Below, piece after piece: positions 16,802-25,375 of a DNA stretch of 64,000 nucleotides. This DNA is from Planococcus citreus (GTDB lineage: Bacteria > Bacillota > Bacilli > Bacillales_A > Planococcaceae). How positions within the stretch are numbered: the first letter of the stretch is position 1; every line of letters starts with the position of its first letter. The position numbers and the translations under genes were made by a program. The stretch covers positions 124,001-188,000 of the forward strand of contig NZ_RCCP01000004.1 in the NCBI RefSeq assembly GCF_003664125.1, in the 5' to 3' direction. Below the pieces are notes generated by a model. The model was not told the DNA's origin. It saw nothing but the letters and a program-made list of their open reading frames with translations, and ran no database searches.

Positions 16802-17374
16802 GTGTTGAAAAGGGAAATTATGCAACAGAGCATTGCGCTATTTGTCGACAAAGGCTATAGCGCAACGTCGATACAAGACATTGTAGATGCGCTCGGCGTG
16901 ACAAAAGGCTCTTTCTACTATCATTACAAAAGTAAAGACGCATTGTTGATGGACATCCACCAGCAATACATCGATGAATTGCTCGTGCGGCAAAAATTGA
17001 TCCTGCAGGAGGCGGCGCCGGCGAAGGACAAGCTGGCAGCGATTGTCCGTTTGTTGATCGGCGACATGGAAAAGCAAGGGCCCATTGCCAATGTCTATTT
17101 CCGCGAACTGCGTCATTTAAAAGAAGAAAACGCCAAGACGATTCGTGCAAAACGGGCGCAATTCCGCGAACAGATCGAATCGGTCCTGCTGTCAGGCATC
17201 GAAAGTGGTGAGTTCCGCAAAGAGTTAAATCCGAAGATGATCGCTTTCGCCGTGCTCGGCGTAACTAATTGGAGCTATCAATGGTTTCAGCCGGGGGGTG
17301 AACTGGCGACTGGCGAATTGGCAGAACTTTATACCGATTTCATTCTCCATGGCATTGTGCCAGCGCAAAAGTAA
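16802..17374 (+). CDS. TetR/AcrR family transcriptional regulator
   Basis: A 190-residue one-component repressor. The N-terminal helix-turn-helix (residues about 8-50) contains YSATSIQDIVDALGVTKGSFYYHYKSKDALL, here read in two parts around the typical GVTKGSFYYH. The C-terminal half is a helical ligand-binding domain of the FadR/KstR-like kind. Start is GTG 16802 (or the TTG after it) behind GGAAAGG. It lies downstream of the acyl-CoA ligase cluster and may regulate it through an acyl-CoA ligand; this is inferred from location only. Confidence 0.88.
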   Translation: MLKREIMQQSIALFVDKGYSATSIQDIVDALGVTKGSFYYHYKSKDALLMDIHQQYIDELLVRQKLILQEAAPAKDKLAAIVRLLIGDMEKQGPIANVYFRELRHLKEENAKTIRAKRAQFREQIESVLLSGIESGEFRKELNPKMIAFAVLGVTNWSYQWFQPGGELATGELAELYTDFILHGIVPAQK

Positions 17375-17411
17375 AAGCAGTTATCCATCAAGTCGGATAA
17401 CTGCTTTTACT
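17373..17411. terminator. Bidirectional terminator between tetR and ogt
   Basis: Stem AAAAGCAGTTATCC with its complement around ATCAAGTC, ending in a T run. It serves the two convergent genes. Confidence 0.9.
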
Positions 17412-17414
17412 TAT

Positions 17415-17918
17415 TCATTTTCTTTCCGTTTCCAGCAAATGATGTTTCAGTTCCATACCACCCCGGAAGCCTGTCACACTGCCGCTTTTCCGGATGACCC
17501 GGTGGCAGGGGATGAACAGGAGCAAAGGGTTTGCGCCCACTGCAGAAGCGGCTGCTCGGACAGCTTTCGGTTTGCCGATGCGTTCAGCCAGTTCGGAGTA
17601 AGAAATGGTGTGGCCGTAAGGAATTTCCTGCAAGGCTTGCCAGATGGAATGTTGAAATTCAGTACCTGCGATATCAAGAGGCAACGAAGATGTTTCGCGG
17701 GAACCTGCAAGCCAAGCTTCGATTGCATATTGATATTCCTTTAATGCTTGTGGGTCTTGGACGAAGTCGGCGCTTGGAAATCGTTTTGCGCAATGCTGCT
17801 GCATTTCAATAAGGCCTTCGCCCGGCGAACCGACATAACAAAGACCCTTGCCGCTTTTGGCGAGAAGCAGGCGGAATTCATATTGCTCGGCGTACGCCCA
17901 GCGGATGGTCTGTGCCAT
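17415..17918 (-). CDS. ogt: Methylated-DNA--protein-cysteine methyltransferase
   Basis: A 167-residue repair protein that transfers the methyl group of O6-methylguanine to its own cysteine. The active site IPCHRVI holds C138. The DNA-binding helix YSELAERIGKPKAVRAAASAVGANP is typical. The reading frame extends far upstream (to 18275) over hydrophobic sequence, but that part lies across another gene and a promoter on the other strand. GGAAGG at 17928-17933 fits ATG 17918, giving the normal Ogt length. It is divergent from the small gene at 18045. Confidence 0.93.
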   Translation of the reverse strand: MAQTIRWAYAEQYEFRLLLAKSGKGLCYVGSPGEGLIEMQQHCAKRFPSADFVQDPQALKEYQYAIEAWLAGSRETSSLPLDIAGTEFQHSIWQALQEIPYGHTISYSELAERIGKPKAVRAAASAVGANPLLLFIPCHRVIRKSGSVTGFRGGMELKHHLLETERK

Positions 17919-17989
17919 AGCCATCATCCTTCCGTATTTTAGTTTCAGTATAAGCCCAGCTACGCCGTTTTTCAGCAAGTAGATTTCTT

Positions 17990-18014
17990 GTTTGAGCTTT
18001 TGGAGAACGGGAAT
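17990..18014 (+). promoter_or_regulatory. Sigma-B-type promoter
   Basis: GTTTGA (17990-17995), 13-base spacer, GGGAAT (18009-18014), against the consensus GTTTAA-N12/15-GGGWAW. It is 31 bases upstream of the 47-residue gene, a fitting distance. Confidence 0.6.
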
Positions 18015-18044
18015 ACGGGGGATAAGACATAAGGAGGGATCTAC

Positions 18045-18188
18045 ATGGCAAGAGACAAGAACAAAGAAAGACTGGAAGAAGAGCGCCGCGAACAAGAGTT
18101 GCGTGAAGAACAACAGGCTTTTAAGGACAGTGCCAGAAACCTCGACGAACAGAACCGGATGAACGATACACAGAACCAGCAAAAATAA
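18045..18188 (+). CDS. Small hydrophilic protein (47 aa), probable stress-induced
   Basis: MARDKNKERLEEERREQE begins a 47-residue, highly charged, Gln/Glu/Arg-rich peptide predicted to be a single helix or coiled coil. A near-perfect AAGGAGGG lies 5-6 bases before ATG 18045. It has a sigma-B-like promoter upstream and a terminator downstream, so it looks like a genuine monocistronic gene. I recognise no family. Composition resembles small Bacillus stress or spore-associated hydrophilic proteins, but no function is claimed. Confidence 0.75.
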   Translation: MARDKNKERLEEERREQELREEQQAFKDSARNLDEQNRMNDTQNQQK

Positions 18189-18204
18189 GCCAAATGCCAA
18201 AACT

Positions 18205-18243
18205 AGCTCGCGCACCGAAAAATCCGGTGGGCGGGCTTTTTTC
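18205..18243 (+). terminator. Terminator of the 47-aa gene
   Basis: Imperfect stem GCTCGCGCACCG against CGGTGGGCGGGC around AAAAATC, then T6. Confidence 0.8.
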
Positions 18244-18303
18244 ACTATGCGTGCAAGCATGGTAGTATGGTACATAATACTTTTTTAGGAAAGAGTGGTT
18301 TTC

Positions 18304-19245
18304 ATGTTTGACACCCTTGAACAATTGATGGAAGAAAAAGGAATAAACAGCAAGCGTTCGGTCGCATGGAAGAAAATCAGTGAAGAAGAGCGCTTATCGG
18401 AAAGATTTCTCGCTGATAATGCGCGTAATCTCCATTGGCAGCTGGTTTCCAAGCATCAACCACTGTCCGAAGAGTTTATCCGCCAATACAGCGGCTTTCT
18501 TTACTGGGATGAAATCCTCCGCCATCAGCGAGTATCGGAGCGCTTTCTAGAAGAATTTTCAGTCCCTGAAAAGTGGCAGCCCGAAGAAAGCCAGCTATCC
18601 CCAAAGCAGTTGAAAGCCTTGGAAGCGCATGGCCAGCCTTTTGATGAACGGGAATACTGGAAGCTCGTATCCACCAAACGCTTATCGCCGATGTTCATCG
18701 AGAAGCACCAGGACCAAGTCGATTGGCAGACGCTCAGCGACCAGCAGGAATTGCCGATGACATTAATTGGCCGCCACGCCGATAAAGTCGATTGGCTCGC
18801 TGTGACGCGTGGACAAAAATTGACAGAACGGTTTATCGAAAAGCACAAAGGGCAAGTAGAATGGGAAACGCTGTCGTTCCATCAGGCGTTGTCGGAGCGG
18901 TTCATCAATCGGCATAGCGATAAGATGGCGGCGATTTCTGCGGAACAGCCGCGCTCGGAAGCCTTTCTCTACATGCATCTGGAAAAGATGGACCCAGAGA
19001 CGATTCTGGCGTGCCAGCAGATTGGCGAGGCAGTGGAATACGAGAGCTTCAAAGTCTATAGCATTTCCCGTAATAGCCGGAAAAAATACATCGTGGAGTT
19101 CAATCATTACGATGAACCGGATTCCCCTCGTTTTCTAAAACTGGACGATGAAGGCTTCTATGATTTGCTGGAAGAGTACGAGTTGCAGGAACATATTGAA
19201 GCGGATTTCCCGGAACTTTTGTTCATCGAAGAAATGCGCTTCTGA
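18304..19245 (+). CDS. Protein with tandem 23-residue LSExFIEKHxDxVDW-type repeats
   Basis: A 313-residue cytoplasmic protein. From about residue 28 to 210 it holds repeats of exactly 23 residues with the pattern L-S-E-R-F-I-x-x-H-x-D-x-V-D-W-x-x-L-S-x-x-Q. At least four are clean (starting LSPMFIEKH, LPMTLIGRH, LTERFIEKH, LSERFINRH) and two or three are divergent. The repeats are expected to form paired helices in a solenoid. A non-repeat acidic C-terminal domain (about 80 residues) follows. Similar repeats are seen in phage, giant-virus and some bacterial proteins without assigned function. AGGAAAG before ATG 18304 decides the start. It stands alone between terminators. Confidence 0.8.
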   Translation: MFDTLEQLMEEKGINSKRSVAWKKISEEERLSERFLADNARNLHWQLVSKHQPLSEEFIRQYSGFLYWDEILRHQRVSERFLEEFSVPEKWQPEESQLSPKQLKALEAHGQPFDEREYWKLVSTKRLSPMFIEKHQDQVDWQTLSDQQELPMTLIGRHADKVDWLAVTRGQKLTERFIEKHKGQVEWETLSFHQALSERFINRHSDKMAAISAEQPRSEAFLYMHLEKMDPETILACQQIGEAVEYESFKVYSISRNSRKKYIVEFNHYDEPDSPRFLKLDDEGFYDLLEEYELQEHIEADFPELLFIEEMRF

Positions 19246-19247
19246 CC

Positions 19248-19277
19248 AAACGCACCCAATAGTGGGTGCGTTTTTTT
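19248..19277 (+). terminator. Terminator of the 23-residue-repeat gene
   Basis: AACGCACCCA/TGGGTGCGTT stem with a short loop (ATAG), then T7. Confidence 0.92.
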
Positions 19278-19312
19278 AAATTGGCTGAAGGGATTTGTGG
19301 ACGCTGGCAGGC

Positions 19313-19340
19313 TTGTGTTTTCCGGCATCCCGTTTATAAT
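19313..19340 (+). promoter_or_regulatory. Sigma-A promoter of fhs
   Basis: TTGTGT (19313-19318), 16-base spacer, consensus -10 TATAAT (19335-19340). Confidence 0.65.
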
Positions 19341-19370
19341 GGGAAGAAAAATTGAAAGTTGGGACTATGC

Positions 19371-21035
19371 ATGGCGATGACCGATTTGACGATTGCAAAA
19401 GAAGCGGCTATCCGGCCGATCCAGAAAATTGCACAGCAAGCTGGGATTGCGGAAGACGCTTTGGAATTATACGGAAAATACAAAGCGAAAATCGATGTGA
19501 ATAAATTGCCGAAAACCACGAAGGACGGAAAAGTCGTACTTGTGACGGCGATCAGCCCGACACCGGCAGGCGAAGGAAAATCAACGGTGACAGTGGGACT
19601 TGCGGATGCATTGAGACAAAGCGGCGAGTCGGTCATGGTGGCGCTTCGCGAACCTTCTCTCGGACCGGTGATGGGGGTCAAAGGCGGCGCGACAGGCGGC
19701 GGCTTTGCACAAGTATTGCCGATGGAAGACATCAATCTTCATTTCACGGGCGATATTCACGCCATCACGTCGGCAAACAATGCGCTCGCTGCATTAATTG
19801 ACAACCATTTGCACCAGGGGAATGCACTTCGCATCGACCCACGCCGCATTACATGGAAGCGTGCGCTGGACATGAACGACCGGGCGCTGCGTCACGTGAC
19901 GATCGGTCTCGGCGGCCCTGCGCAAGGCGTGCCGCGTGAAGATGGTTTCGATATAACGGTCGCATCGGAAATCATGGCGGTGCTGTGCCTCGCCACTTCT
20001 CGCGAAGACTTGAAAGAACGCTTGGCCCGCATGGTGATCGGCTATACGTATGACCGCGAGCCGATCACAGTGAGAGATTTGGAAGCACAAGGTGCGCTCG
20101 CGCTGCTCTTGAAAGAAGCATTCAAGCCCAATTTGGTGCAGACGATCGAAGGAACGCCCGCGATCATTCACGGCGGTCCGTTTGCGAACATCGCGCATGG
20201 CTGCAATTCCTTGATGGCGACGAACACGGCGAGAAGCCTGGCGGATGTCGTGGTCACAGAAGCTGGCTTCGGCGCGGACCTTGGCGCTGAAAAATTCATG
20301 CACATCAAATCAAGAAAAGGCGGCTTCCATCCGGATGCGGTCGTCATCGTTGCGACAGTGCGTGCGCTGAAAATGCACGGCGGCGTGGATAAGAAAGAGC
20401 TCGGCGCAGAAGACGCGGATGCGGTGCGCCGCGGCATCGTCAATTTGGCGAAACACGTGGAGACAATCCGCCAGTTTGGCATCGAGCCGGTCGTAGCACT
20501 CAATCGCTTCACGGGCGATAGCGATGCGGAACTCGCGCAAGTGATGGACTGGGCGAAAGCGGAAGAAGTCGCGATTGCGCTGACGGAAGTATGGGGCAAA
20601 GGGGGCGCCGGCGGGCTTGAACTTGCAGAACTCGTCAAACGGCAACTCGATAAAGGCGCTGATTTCGGCTATCTGTATGCAGAAGAAGACGCCGTCGAAG
20701 AAAAGCTTCGGACAATCGTTCAGAAAGTCTACGGCGGTGCGGATGTCCAGTTGACGGATAAAGCAAAGAAACAATTGGCCGAACTGAAAAAGTACGGCTG
20801 GGACGCATTGCCGATTTGCATGGCGAAAACGCAATATTCCTTGTCGGATCAGCCGAAACTGCTCGGGCGCCCGGAAGGCTTCACGGTGACGATCCGCGAA
20901 TTGATCCCGAAGCTCGGCGCAGGATTCATCGTCTGCCTGACAGGAGATATCATGACCATGCCAGGCCTGCCAAAATCACCTGCTGCACTCAATATGGATG
21001 TGGCAGAAGACGGGCAAGCGCTCGGATTGTTCTGA
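19371..21035 (+). CDS. fhs: Formate--tetrahydrofolate ligase
   Basis: A 554-residue 10-formyl-THF synthetase, normal length for the family. The nucleotide loop is [18 protein letters not shown]. Further conserved blocks are [48 protein letters not shown] and the C-terminal [10 protein letters not shown]. It makes 10-formyl-THF from formate and ATP for purine and initiator-tRNA formylation. No strong ribosome site is visible; ATG 19371 or 19377 are both possible and a TTG at 19359 is less likely. Its stop overlaps the next small gene. Confidence 0.95.
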   Translation: MAMTDLTIAKEAAIRPIQKIAQQAGIAEDALELYGKYKAKIDVNKLPKTTKDGKVVLVTAISPTPAGEGKSTVTVGLADALRQSGESVMVALREPSLGPVMGVKGGATGGGFAQVLPMEDINLHFTGDIHAITSANNALAALIDNHLHQGNALRIDPRRITWKRALDMNDRALRHVTIGLGGPAQGVPREDGFDITVASEIMAVLCLATSREDLKERLARMVIGYTYDREPITVRDLEAQGALALLLKEAFKPNLVQTIEGTPAIIHGGPFANIAHGCNSLMATNTARSLADVVVTEAGFGADLGAEKFMHIKSRKGGFHPDAVVIVATVRALKMHGGVDKKELGAEDADAVRRGIVNLAKHVETIRQFGIEPVVALNRFTGDSDAELAQVMDWAKAEEVAIALTEVWGKGGAGGLELAELVKRQLDKGADFGYLYAEEDAVEEKLRTIVQKVYGGADVQLTDKAKKQLAELKKYGWDALPICMAKTQYSLSDQPKLLGRPEGFTVTIRELIPKLGAGFIVCLTGDIMTMPGLPKSPAALNMDVAEDGQALGLF

Positions 21036-21256
21036 TGACAGCCAGCGTGCAAATTGTGGATTATGTCGAACAAGGCCAATCCCTCTATATTCAATTGAAA
21101 GTGGTGGATGCAGAGACAGGGGCGTCGGTTGAAGGCGAGGTCCGTTTTCTGGGAGAATTGCTTTACGGAGAATTGATTCACGAAAAGAAATCACCGCTGA
21201 CAGACACGACGCGTATTGAAACGATCGCTTATTTGAGAACCCATTTCGGAAGATGA
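21035..21256 (+). CDS. Small protein of unknown function (73 aa) coupled to fhs
   Basis: ATG 21035 overlaps the fhs stop (TGATG), so translation is probably coupled; there is no separate ribosome site. The 73-residue product ([20 protein letters not shown] at its start) looks like a small beta-rich domain and has no signal or membrane segment. I recognise no family. It ends at the terminator of the fhs unit. It could be a small partner of folate metabolism, but that is only guilt by association. Confidence 0.7.
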   Translation: MTASVQIVDYVEQGQSLYIQLKVVDAETGASVEGEVRFLGELLYGELIHEKKSPLTDTTRIETIAYLRTHFGR

Positions 21257-21275
21257 TTTCCGGAGTGGGTTTTTC
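21238..21275 (+). terminator. Terminator of the fhs unit
   Basis: AACCCATTTCGGAA paired imperfectly with TTTCCGGAGTGGGTT, then T5. It overlaps the last codons of the 73-aa gene. Confidence 0.85.
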
Positions 21276-21390
21276 TTCGGCTTTAGTGACTGAATATTCA
21301 ATTATTAATGGTCGCTTCCATGCCGAATGTGCTAAGGTGAAAGAAATGAATAGGCTGAATGAATAATCGATTCAAAAAGGAGCGGTTGCC

Positions 21391-22683
21391 ATGAAACTGC
21401 AGTCTACACGAAGCGAGCAAAAACATTTATCAGTGGCGGCGTATAACGGGGGATTTGCGCTTGTGCGGGAGATGCGTTATTTGAAATCGGACGGCCCAGT
21501 GGAAGAAGTGCAATTTTTGGATGTTGCCGAACGGGTGGAGACGGATTCGATCATTGTGAAAGGGCTCGATGTCCTGGAGCAGAATTACGATTATGACCTG
21601 GCCAGCAAAGGGAAATTATTGGAACGCTATATCAACCGCAATGTCCATGTGCGCAACAACGAAACTGGGGAAGAGCTGGAGATGCGCCTGCTCAGCGTGT
21701 CGGAATGCATCATCGGCGAACGGGCCGATACGAAAGAAATCGTCATCGATCCGGCCGGGGAACTGATTCTTCCGGCATTGCCGGAAGGCTTATTGCTGAA
21801 ACCGGCACTGGTGTGGAAAATAGCGACAGCAGCGGTGGACCAGGAAATCAGGGTTTCGTATTTGACGAAAAGCCTGGAATGGCATGCCCATTACACATTG
21901 GAGATCAAAGACGACGGGTTCCAATTTGACGGCTGGGTGAAGATTTTGAATCATAGCGGCGCACATTACGAGAAAGCAGAGCTTGCTTTGGTGGCTGGTG
22001 ATGTACATCGGGAACGGGAGATGAATAATGGCGATTCGCCGATATTGTATTCGCGCATGCAAGAGTCCTTGATTACAGCGGAAACCTTGCCGGACCGTCT
22101 TGTCTACCGGATCAACCGGCCAGTCACCGTCATGAACGAACAGCTTAAGCAATTATCGCTATTCTCGGGGCACGGCGCACAATTCAAACGGGCTTATCAA
22201 GTGAGGTCAGGCGATACACATGCAGATATCCAACTCGAATTTCCCAACACGAGCGAAAACGGGCTCGGCATGCCGCTTCCGGAAGGCGTGGTGAAAGTAT
22301 ACGAAGCCGGGGATTCAGGTGAAGTGTTTTTCACCGGCGAAGATCGAATCGAACACACCGCGCCTGGGAAAAACCTGCGTGTCCATATCGGAAAAGCGAC
22401 GGACATCACGAGCGACAGCTATGAAAAATTGCGTGAAAAGCATGGCGTCCATGAATACATCACTTATGTGTACAAACTTGAAAATGAAAAGACGGAAAGC
22501 ATCCGTTTACTGGTCGAACACGTAATAGTTGAGCCCATCTGGGAAATGGAATCGTCCAGCCACGATTATGAACGGAAAAGCAGTTCGAAAGTGGAATTCG
22601 TCGTGCGGATCCAGCCCGAGGCCACGGTAGAATTGGAGTTCACGTACAAAGTCGATAAACGGCGAGAAGAGCGAGGCTATTAG
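21391..22683 (+). CDS. DUF4139 domain-containing protein
   Basis: A 430-residue protein without signal peptide that fits the DUF4139 family of beta-rich proteins. Signs are SYLTKSLEWHAHYTLEI, the block GWVKILNHSGAHYEKAELALVAGDV and the alternating hydrophobic pattern. Function is unknown across the family. AAAGGAGCGG precedes ATG 21391. The gene is 19 bases from tspO and probably co-transcribed with it, with one terminator after tspO. Confidence 0.78.
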   Translation: MKLQSTRSEQKHLSVAAYNGGFALVREMRYLKSDGPVEEVQFLDVAERVETDSIIVKGLDVLEQNYDYDLASKGKLLERYINRNVHVRNNETGEELEMRLLSVSECIIGERADTKEIVIDPAGELILPALPEGLLLKPALVWKIATAAVDQEIRVSYLTKSLEWHAHYTLEIKDDGFQFDGWVKILNHSGAHYEKAELALVAGDVHREREMNNGDSPILYSRMQESLITAETLPDRLVYRINRPVTVMNEQLKQLSLFSGHGAQFKRAYQVRSGDTHADIQLEFPNTSENGLGMPLPEGVVKVYEAGDSGEVFFTGEDRIEHTAPGKNLRVHIGKATDITSDSYEKLREKHGVHEYITYVYKLENEKTESIRLLVEHVIVEPIWEMESSSHDYERKSSSKVEFVVRIQPEATVELEFTYKVDKRREERGY

Positions 22684-22702
22684 AAAAAAGGAGGAGAACA
22701 TC

Positions 22703-23200
22703 ATGGAAGTCGCATCAGTCAATGGACGCATACATGTGAGGAACTTGGCCGCAAGCATACTGGTCCCAGTCGTCGGCGGATCGATTGTCGGAGCGCTCGC
22801 CAATAGAGGCACCCGCGAGCAATACGAGCGGCTGAAAAACCCTTCATTTGCGCCGCCGGGTTGGGTGTTCCCGGTCGTCTGGACAGCGTTGTACAAAATG
22901 ATGGGCGTCGCCAAATACCGCGCGCAAGAAACAGCCAAACCACTCGGGCGGGAGCGTCAGGTGCTGGCCCCGTATGAACTTCAGCTCGGCTTGAATTTCC
23001 TGTGGTCATTTTTGTTCTTTAAATGGGGTCTTCGGGGGACGGCGCTCATCGAAATGGCGGCGCTTCTCGGTGCAGTCATTTGGGCGGCGTATGAATTCTA
23101 TCAAGTCGATCAGCTGGCCGGAGTGTTGATGGTGCCGTATATCGCCTGGGTGGCGTTTGCGCTCGGGTTGAATTATTCATTCTGGCAGTTGAATAAATGA
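22703..23200 (+). CDS. tspO: TspO/MBR family protein
   Basis: A 165-residue, Trp-rich integral membrane protein with five predicted spans. The family signature is the stretch KNPSFAPPGWVFPVVWTALY, and GLNFLWSFLFFKWG and LGLNYSFWQLN follow. Bacterial TspO binds porphyrins and is linked to oxidative stress and tetrapyrrole control. AAGGAGGAG precedes ATG 22703. The N-terminus is about 15 residues longer than the shortest family members. It is downstream of the DUF4139 gene. Confidence 0.92.
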   Translation: MEVASVNGRIHVRNLAASILVPVVGGSIVGALANRGTREQYERLKNPSFAPPGWVFPVVWTALYKMMGVAKYRAQETAKPLGRERQVLAPYELQLGLNFLWSFLFFKWGLRGTALIEMAALLGAVIWAAYEFYQVDQLAGVLMVPYIAWVAFALGLNYSFWQLNK

Positions 23201-23207
23201 TCGCCCG

Positions 23208-23243
23208 AAGTGTCGGAATCCCCAGCGGTTTCGGCACTTTTGT
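23208..23243 (+). terminator. tspO terminator
   Basis: AAGTGTCGGAA paired with TTTCGGCACTTTT around a 10-base loop (one G-U pair). Confidence 0.78.
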
Positions 23244-23416
23244 CCATTTTTTGACCTGGTTTTAAAAAAGTATTTCAAACACTGCAAACTGTTAAAAAAT
23301 TATGATGCATAGTGGTAAGAAAACGACTACAATGAAGGAAGTTGACAACGTTCGAGGCATGGCCTTTTTGGGACTGTTGAAATCAACGCAGTTGAATGGT
23401 ATCAGGAGGGAAATCA

Positions 23417-24388
23417 ATGTTAAAAGATGTGTTTATCGGCTTGTCTCAAAACCGTCTCCTTACGGCTGCGGCCAAAAAGTACGGCTTGAAATTGGGTGCC
23501 CAAACCGTAGTGGCCGGGACCAATATCGAAGAGACCATTAAAAGTATCCGCAGTTTGAATGCGCAGGGAATCAGCGCGACGGTCGACAACCTGGGTGAGT
23601 TCGTTTTCGAAAAGGAAGCAGCGCTCGAAGCGAAAGAGAATATCATGGATATGATCGAAGCGATCCACAAGAATAAAGTCGATGCCCATATTTCTTTGAA
23701 ACCGACCCAGCTCGGCTTGGATATCGATTATGATTTCTGCCTGGAAAACTTGAAAGACATTGTCGCACTTGCCCATAACTACCATATGCACATCAATATC
23801 GATATGGAAGATTACGGACATGTCCAGCCGTCGTACGATCTTTTGAATGCGCTTTCGAAAGACTATGATAATATCGGAACGGTCATCCAAGCGTATTTCT
23901 TCCGTGCCATGGACGATCTGCAGGAACATAAAGACTTCCGCCTTCGCATCGTCAAAGGCGCTTACAAAGAGCCGGCAGATGTTGCTTACCAGACGCGCGA
24001 AGAAATCGATGAAAACTTCATCAAATTGATCGAGTATCATTTGCTGAACGGCAAATTCACGTCGATCGCGACACACGACCATCACATCATCAATCATGTC
24101 GAAGCCTTCATCAAAGAACATGATATTTCATACGATAAATTTGAATTCCAGATGCTTTATGGCTTCCGCAAAGAGTTGCAGCGTGAGCTTGCGAATAAAG
24201 GCTATAACTTCTGCACATACGTGCCGTTCGGCGATGACTGGTATGCCTATTTCATGCGCCGTCTGGCCGAGCGGCCGCAAAACTTGAATCTCGTATTCAA
24301 GCAAGTGTTCACGAAAAAGAACAATATCGCTATCGGGGCGCTTGCCGGAGCATTCATCCTGGGCCGCGCCACCAAAAAGCGCAAGTAA
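23417..24388 (+). CDS. Proline dehydrogenase (monofunctional), copy 1
   Basis: A 323-residue FAD-dependent PRODH barrel that oxidises proline to pyrroline-5-carboxylate. Family marks are SLKPTQLGLDIDYDFC, the middle LRIVKGAYKEP, ATHDHHIINH, FEFQMLYGFR and the proline-binding YFMRRLAERPQN near the C-terminus. AGGAGGG six bases before ATG 23417 fixes the start. The last ~25 residues form a short hydrophobic tail (IAIGALAGAFILGRATKK) suited to membrane contact, which copy 2 (30536-31447) lacks. No P5C dehydrogenase is in the window. Confidence 0.93.
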   Translation: MLKDVFIGLSQNRLLTAAAKKYGLKLGAQTVVAGTNIEETIKSIRSLNAQGISATVDNLGEFVFEKEAALEAKENIMDMIEAIHKNKVDAHISLKPTQLGLDIDYDFCLENLKDIVALAHNYHMHINIDMEDYGHVQPSYDLLNALSKDYDNIGTVIQAYFFRAMDDLQEHKDFRLRIVKGAYKEPADVAYQTREEIDENFIKLIEYHLLNGKFTSIATHDHHIINHVEAFIKEHDISYDKFEFQMLYGFRKELQRELANKGYNFCTYVPFGDDWYAYFMRRLAERPQNLNLVFKQVFTKKNNIAIGALAGAFILGRATKKRK

Positions 24389-24392
24389 ACAA

Positions 24393-24419
24393 AGGCGTCT
24401 CTTCCGGAGGCGCTTTTTT
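24393..24419 (+). terminator. Terminator of proline dehydrogenase copy 1
   Basis: GCGTCTC/GAGGCGC stem with one G-U pair around TTCCG, then T6. Confidence 0.85.
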
Positions 24420-24449
24420 CAATTCCTAAAAAAATGGAGGTGTGTAAGC

Positions 24450-24854
24450 ATGTACAAAACGACAATTACGCCGCGTGTCTCTGAGACCGATGCGGTCGGC
24501 CATATCAACAACACGAGTTTGCCGGTCTGGTTCGAAGCCGGCCGCAATCCGCTCTTTGAATTATTTACGCCGGACCACGATTTCTCCAAGTGGAAAATGG
24601 TCATCGTCAAAACGACGCTCGAATTCACCGGGCAAGTATATTTCGGAAAAGACGCCGAAGTCCATACTTGGGTCGAGCGCATTGGCAACAGCAGCCTCGA
24701 GTTGTACGAGGAACTGCACCAGGAAGGGCGCTTATGCGCAAAAAACCGCGCCGTCTATGTCAATTTCAATCTGGCACAGCAGCACAGTGAGCCGATTCCG
24801 CCCCAAATCCGCGCTGAACTGAACAAGCATTTGCGTGAGGCGAACGGACACTAA
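24450..24854 (+). CDS. Acyl-CoA thioesterase, 4HBT hotdog family
   Basis: A 134-residue 4-hydroxybenzoyl-CoA-thioesterase-type hotdog protein: the N-terminal RVSETDAVGHINNTSLPVWFE is the family active-site block with the catalytic Asp. It hydrolyses an acyl-CoA of unknown chain length. TGGAGGTG precedes ATG 24450. I see no obvious terminator within 100 bases downstream. Confidence 0.88.
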   Translation: MYKTTITPRVSETDAVGHINNTSLPVWFEAGRNPLFELFTPDHDFSKWKMVIVKTTLEFTGQVYFGKDAEVHTWVERIGNSSLELYEELHQEGRLCAKNRAVYVNFNLAQQHSEPIPPQIRAELNKHLREANGH

Positions 24855-24984
24855 ACTATATAAGTTAAATCATTACCTACACGAAACGATATTTCAAAAA
24901 AACGGAAATCATCAAATCACACCCTATTCGTTCATTAGCAGGTGAAGTTGAAAAACCCACTATTTTATTGTTTGTCTACTTGAT

Positions 24985-25215
24985 GAAAGAGTGGAAGGCG
25001 GCGACTAATGAATAAGCGAAAGGCACTTGAGCTTGTTCATTTGCGACGCATCTGCCTCGCAGATGTGGGAGCAGCTGAGTTTTGAACTCAGTCCTTAGCG
25101 AACAAGGGGTGGCTGAAGCCATGCCCTGGCAGCTGGCATCGCGACGTCCTGTCGCGCCAGCTGCATGACCCACATCCTGTGGGCCCGAAAGCGTCCGCCT
25201 GGAGCGATTTCACCA
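24985..25215. repeat. Structured repeat element B, copy 1 (five hairpins)
   Basis: This fills much of the 470-base gene-free gap 24855-25326. Within about 230 bases are five stem-loops in a row. They are CATCTGC/GCAGATG (25049-25065), CTGAGTT/AACTCAG (25075-25091), GGGTGGC/GCCATGCCC (25107-25126, bulged), CAGCTGGC..GCGAC/GTCGC..GCCAGCTG (25130-25163) and CCCAC/GTGGG (25169-25183). They are enclosed by AGGCGG (24996-25001) and CCGCCT (25195-25200). The stretch TTCATTTGCGACGCATCTGC and what follows recurs at 59400-59436. It resembles the GC-rich dispersed repeats with GAAAGCGTCCGCCTGGAGCG ends seen in Bacillales. No protein is encoded. The rest of the gap is AT-rich without visible features. 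Confidence 0.7.
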
Positions 25216-25326
25216 ATCTCTTTAGGTATCATCAACCTTTAATTTAACCTATTATAGTAAACTTGGTCTGATCGAACTTCACTGATGCTTTGCGGATTCT
25301 GAATAGTTTTTTAATTAATGCGGCTC

Positions 25327-25354
25327 TTGAAAGGCCATTTGGACATGCTATAAT
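25327..25354 (+). promoter_or_regulatory. Sigma-A promoter of xpt-pbuX
   Basis: TTGAAA (25327-25332), 16-base spacer, extended -10 TGCTATAAT (-10 at 25349-25354), about 22 bases before the riboswitch aptamer. Confidence 0.82.
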
Positions 25355-25375
25355 AAGTCCATTCAAAAGAATATT

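Noticed and set aside
17415..18275. Extended reading frame upstream of ogt encoding a hydrophobic N-terminal region.
   Set aside because: It runs antisense through a well-supported small gene with its own promoter and terminator; a good ribosome site at 17928-17933 gives Ogt its normal length.
23420..24121. Long minus-strand frame (233 codons) opposite proline dehydrogenase copy 1.
   Set aside because: No ribosome site, no recognisable family; codon pattern is a mirror of the PRODH gene.
25045..25185. Consecutive hairpins near 25.1 kb as a CRISPR array.
   Set aside because: The hairpins differ from each other in sequence, have no constant repeat-spacer period, and no cas genes are present.
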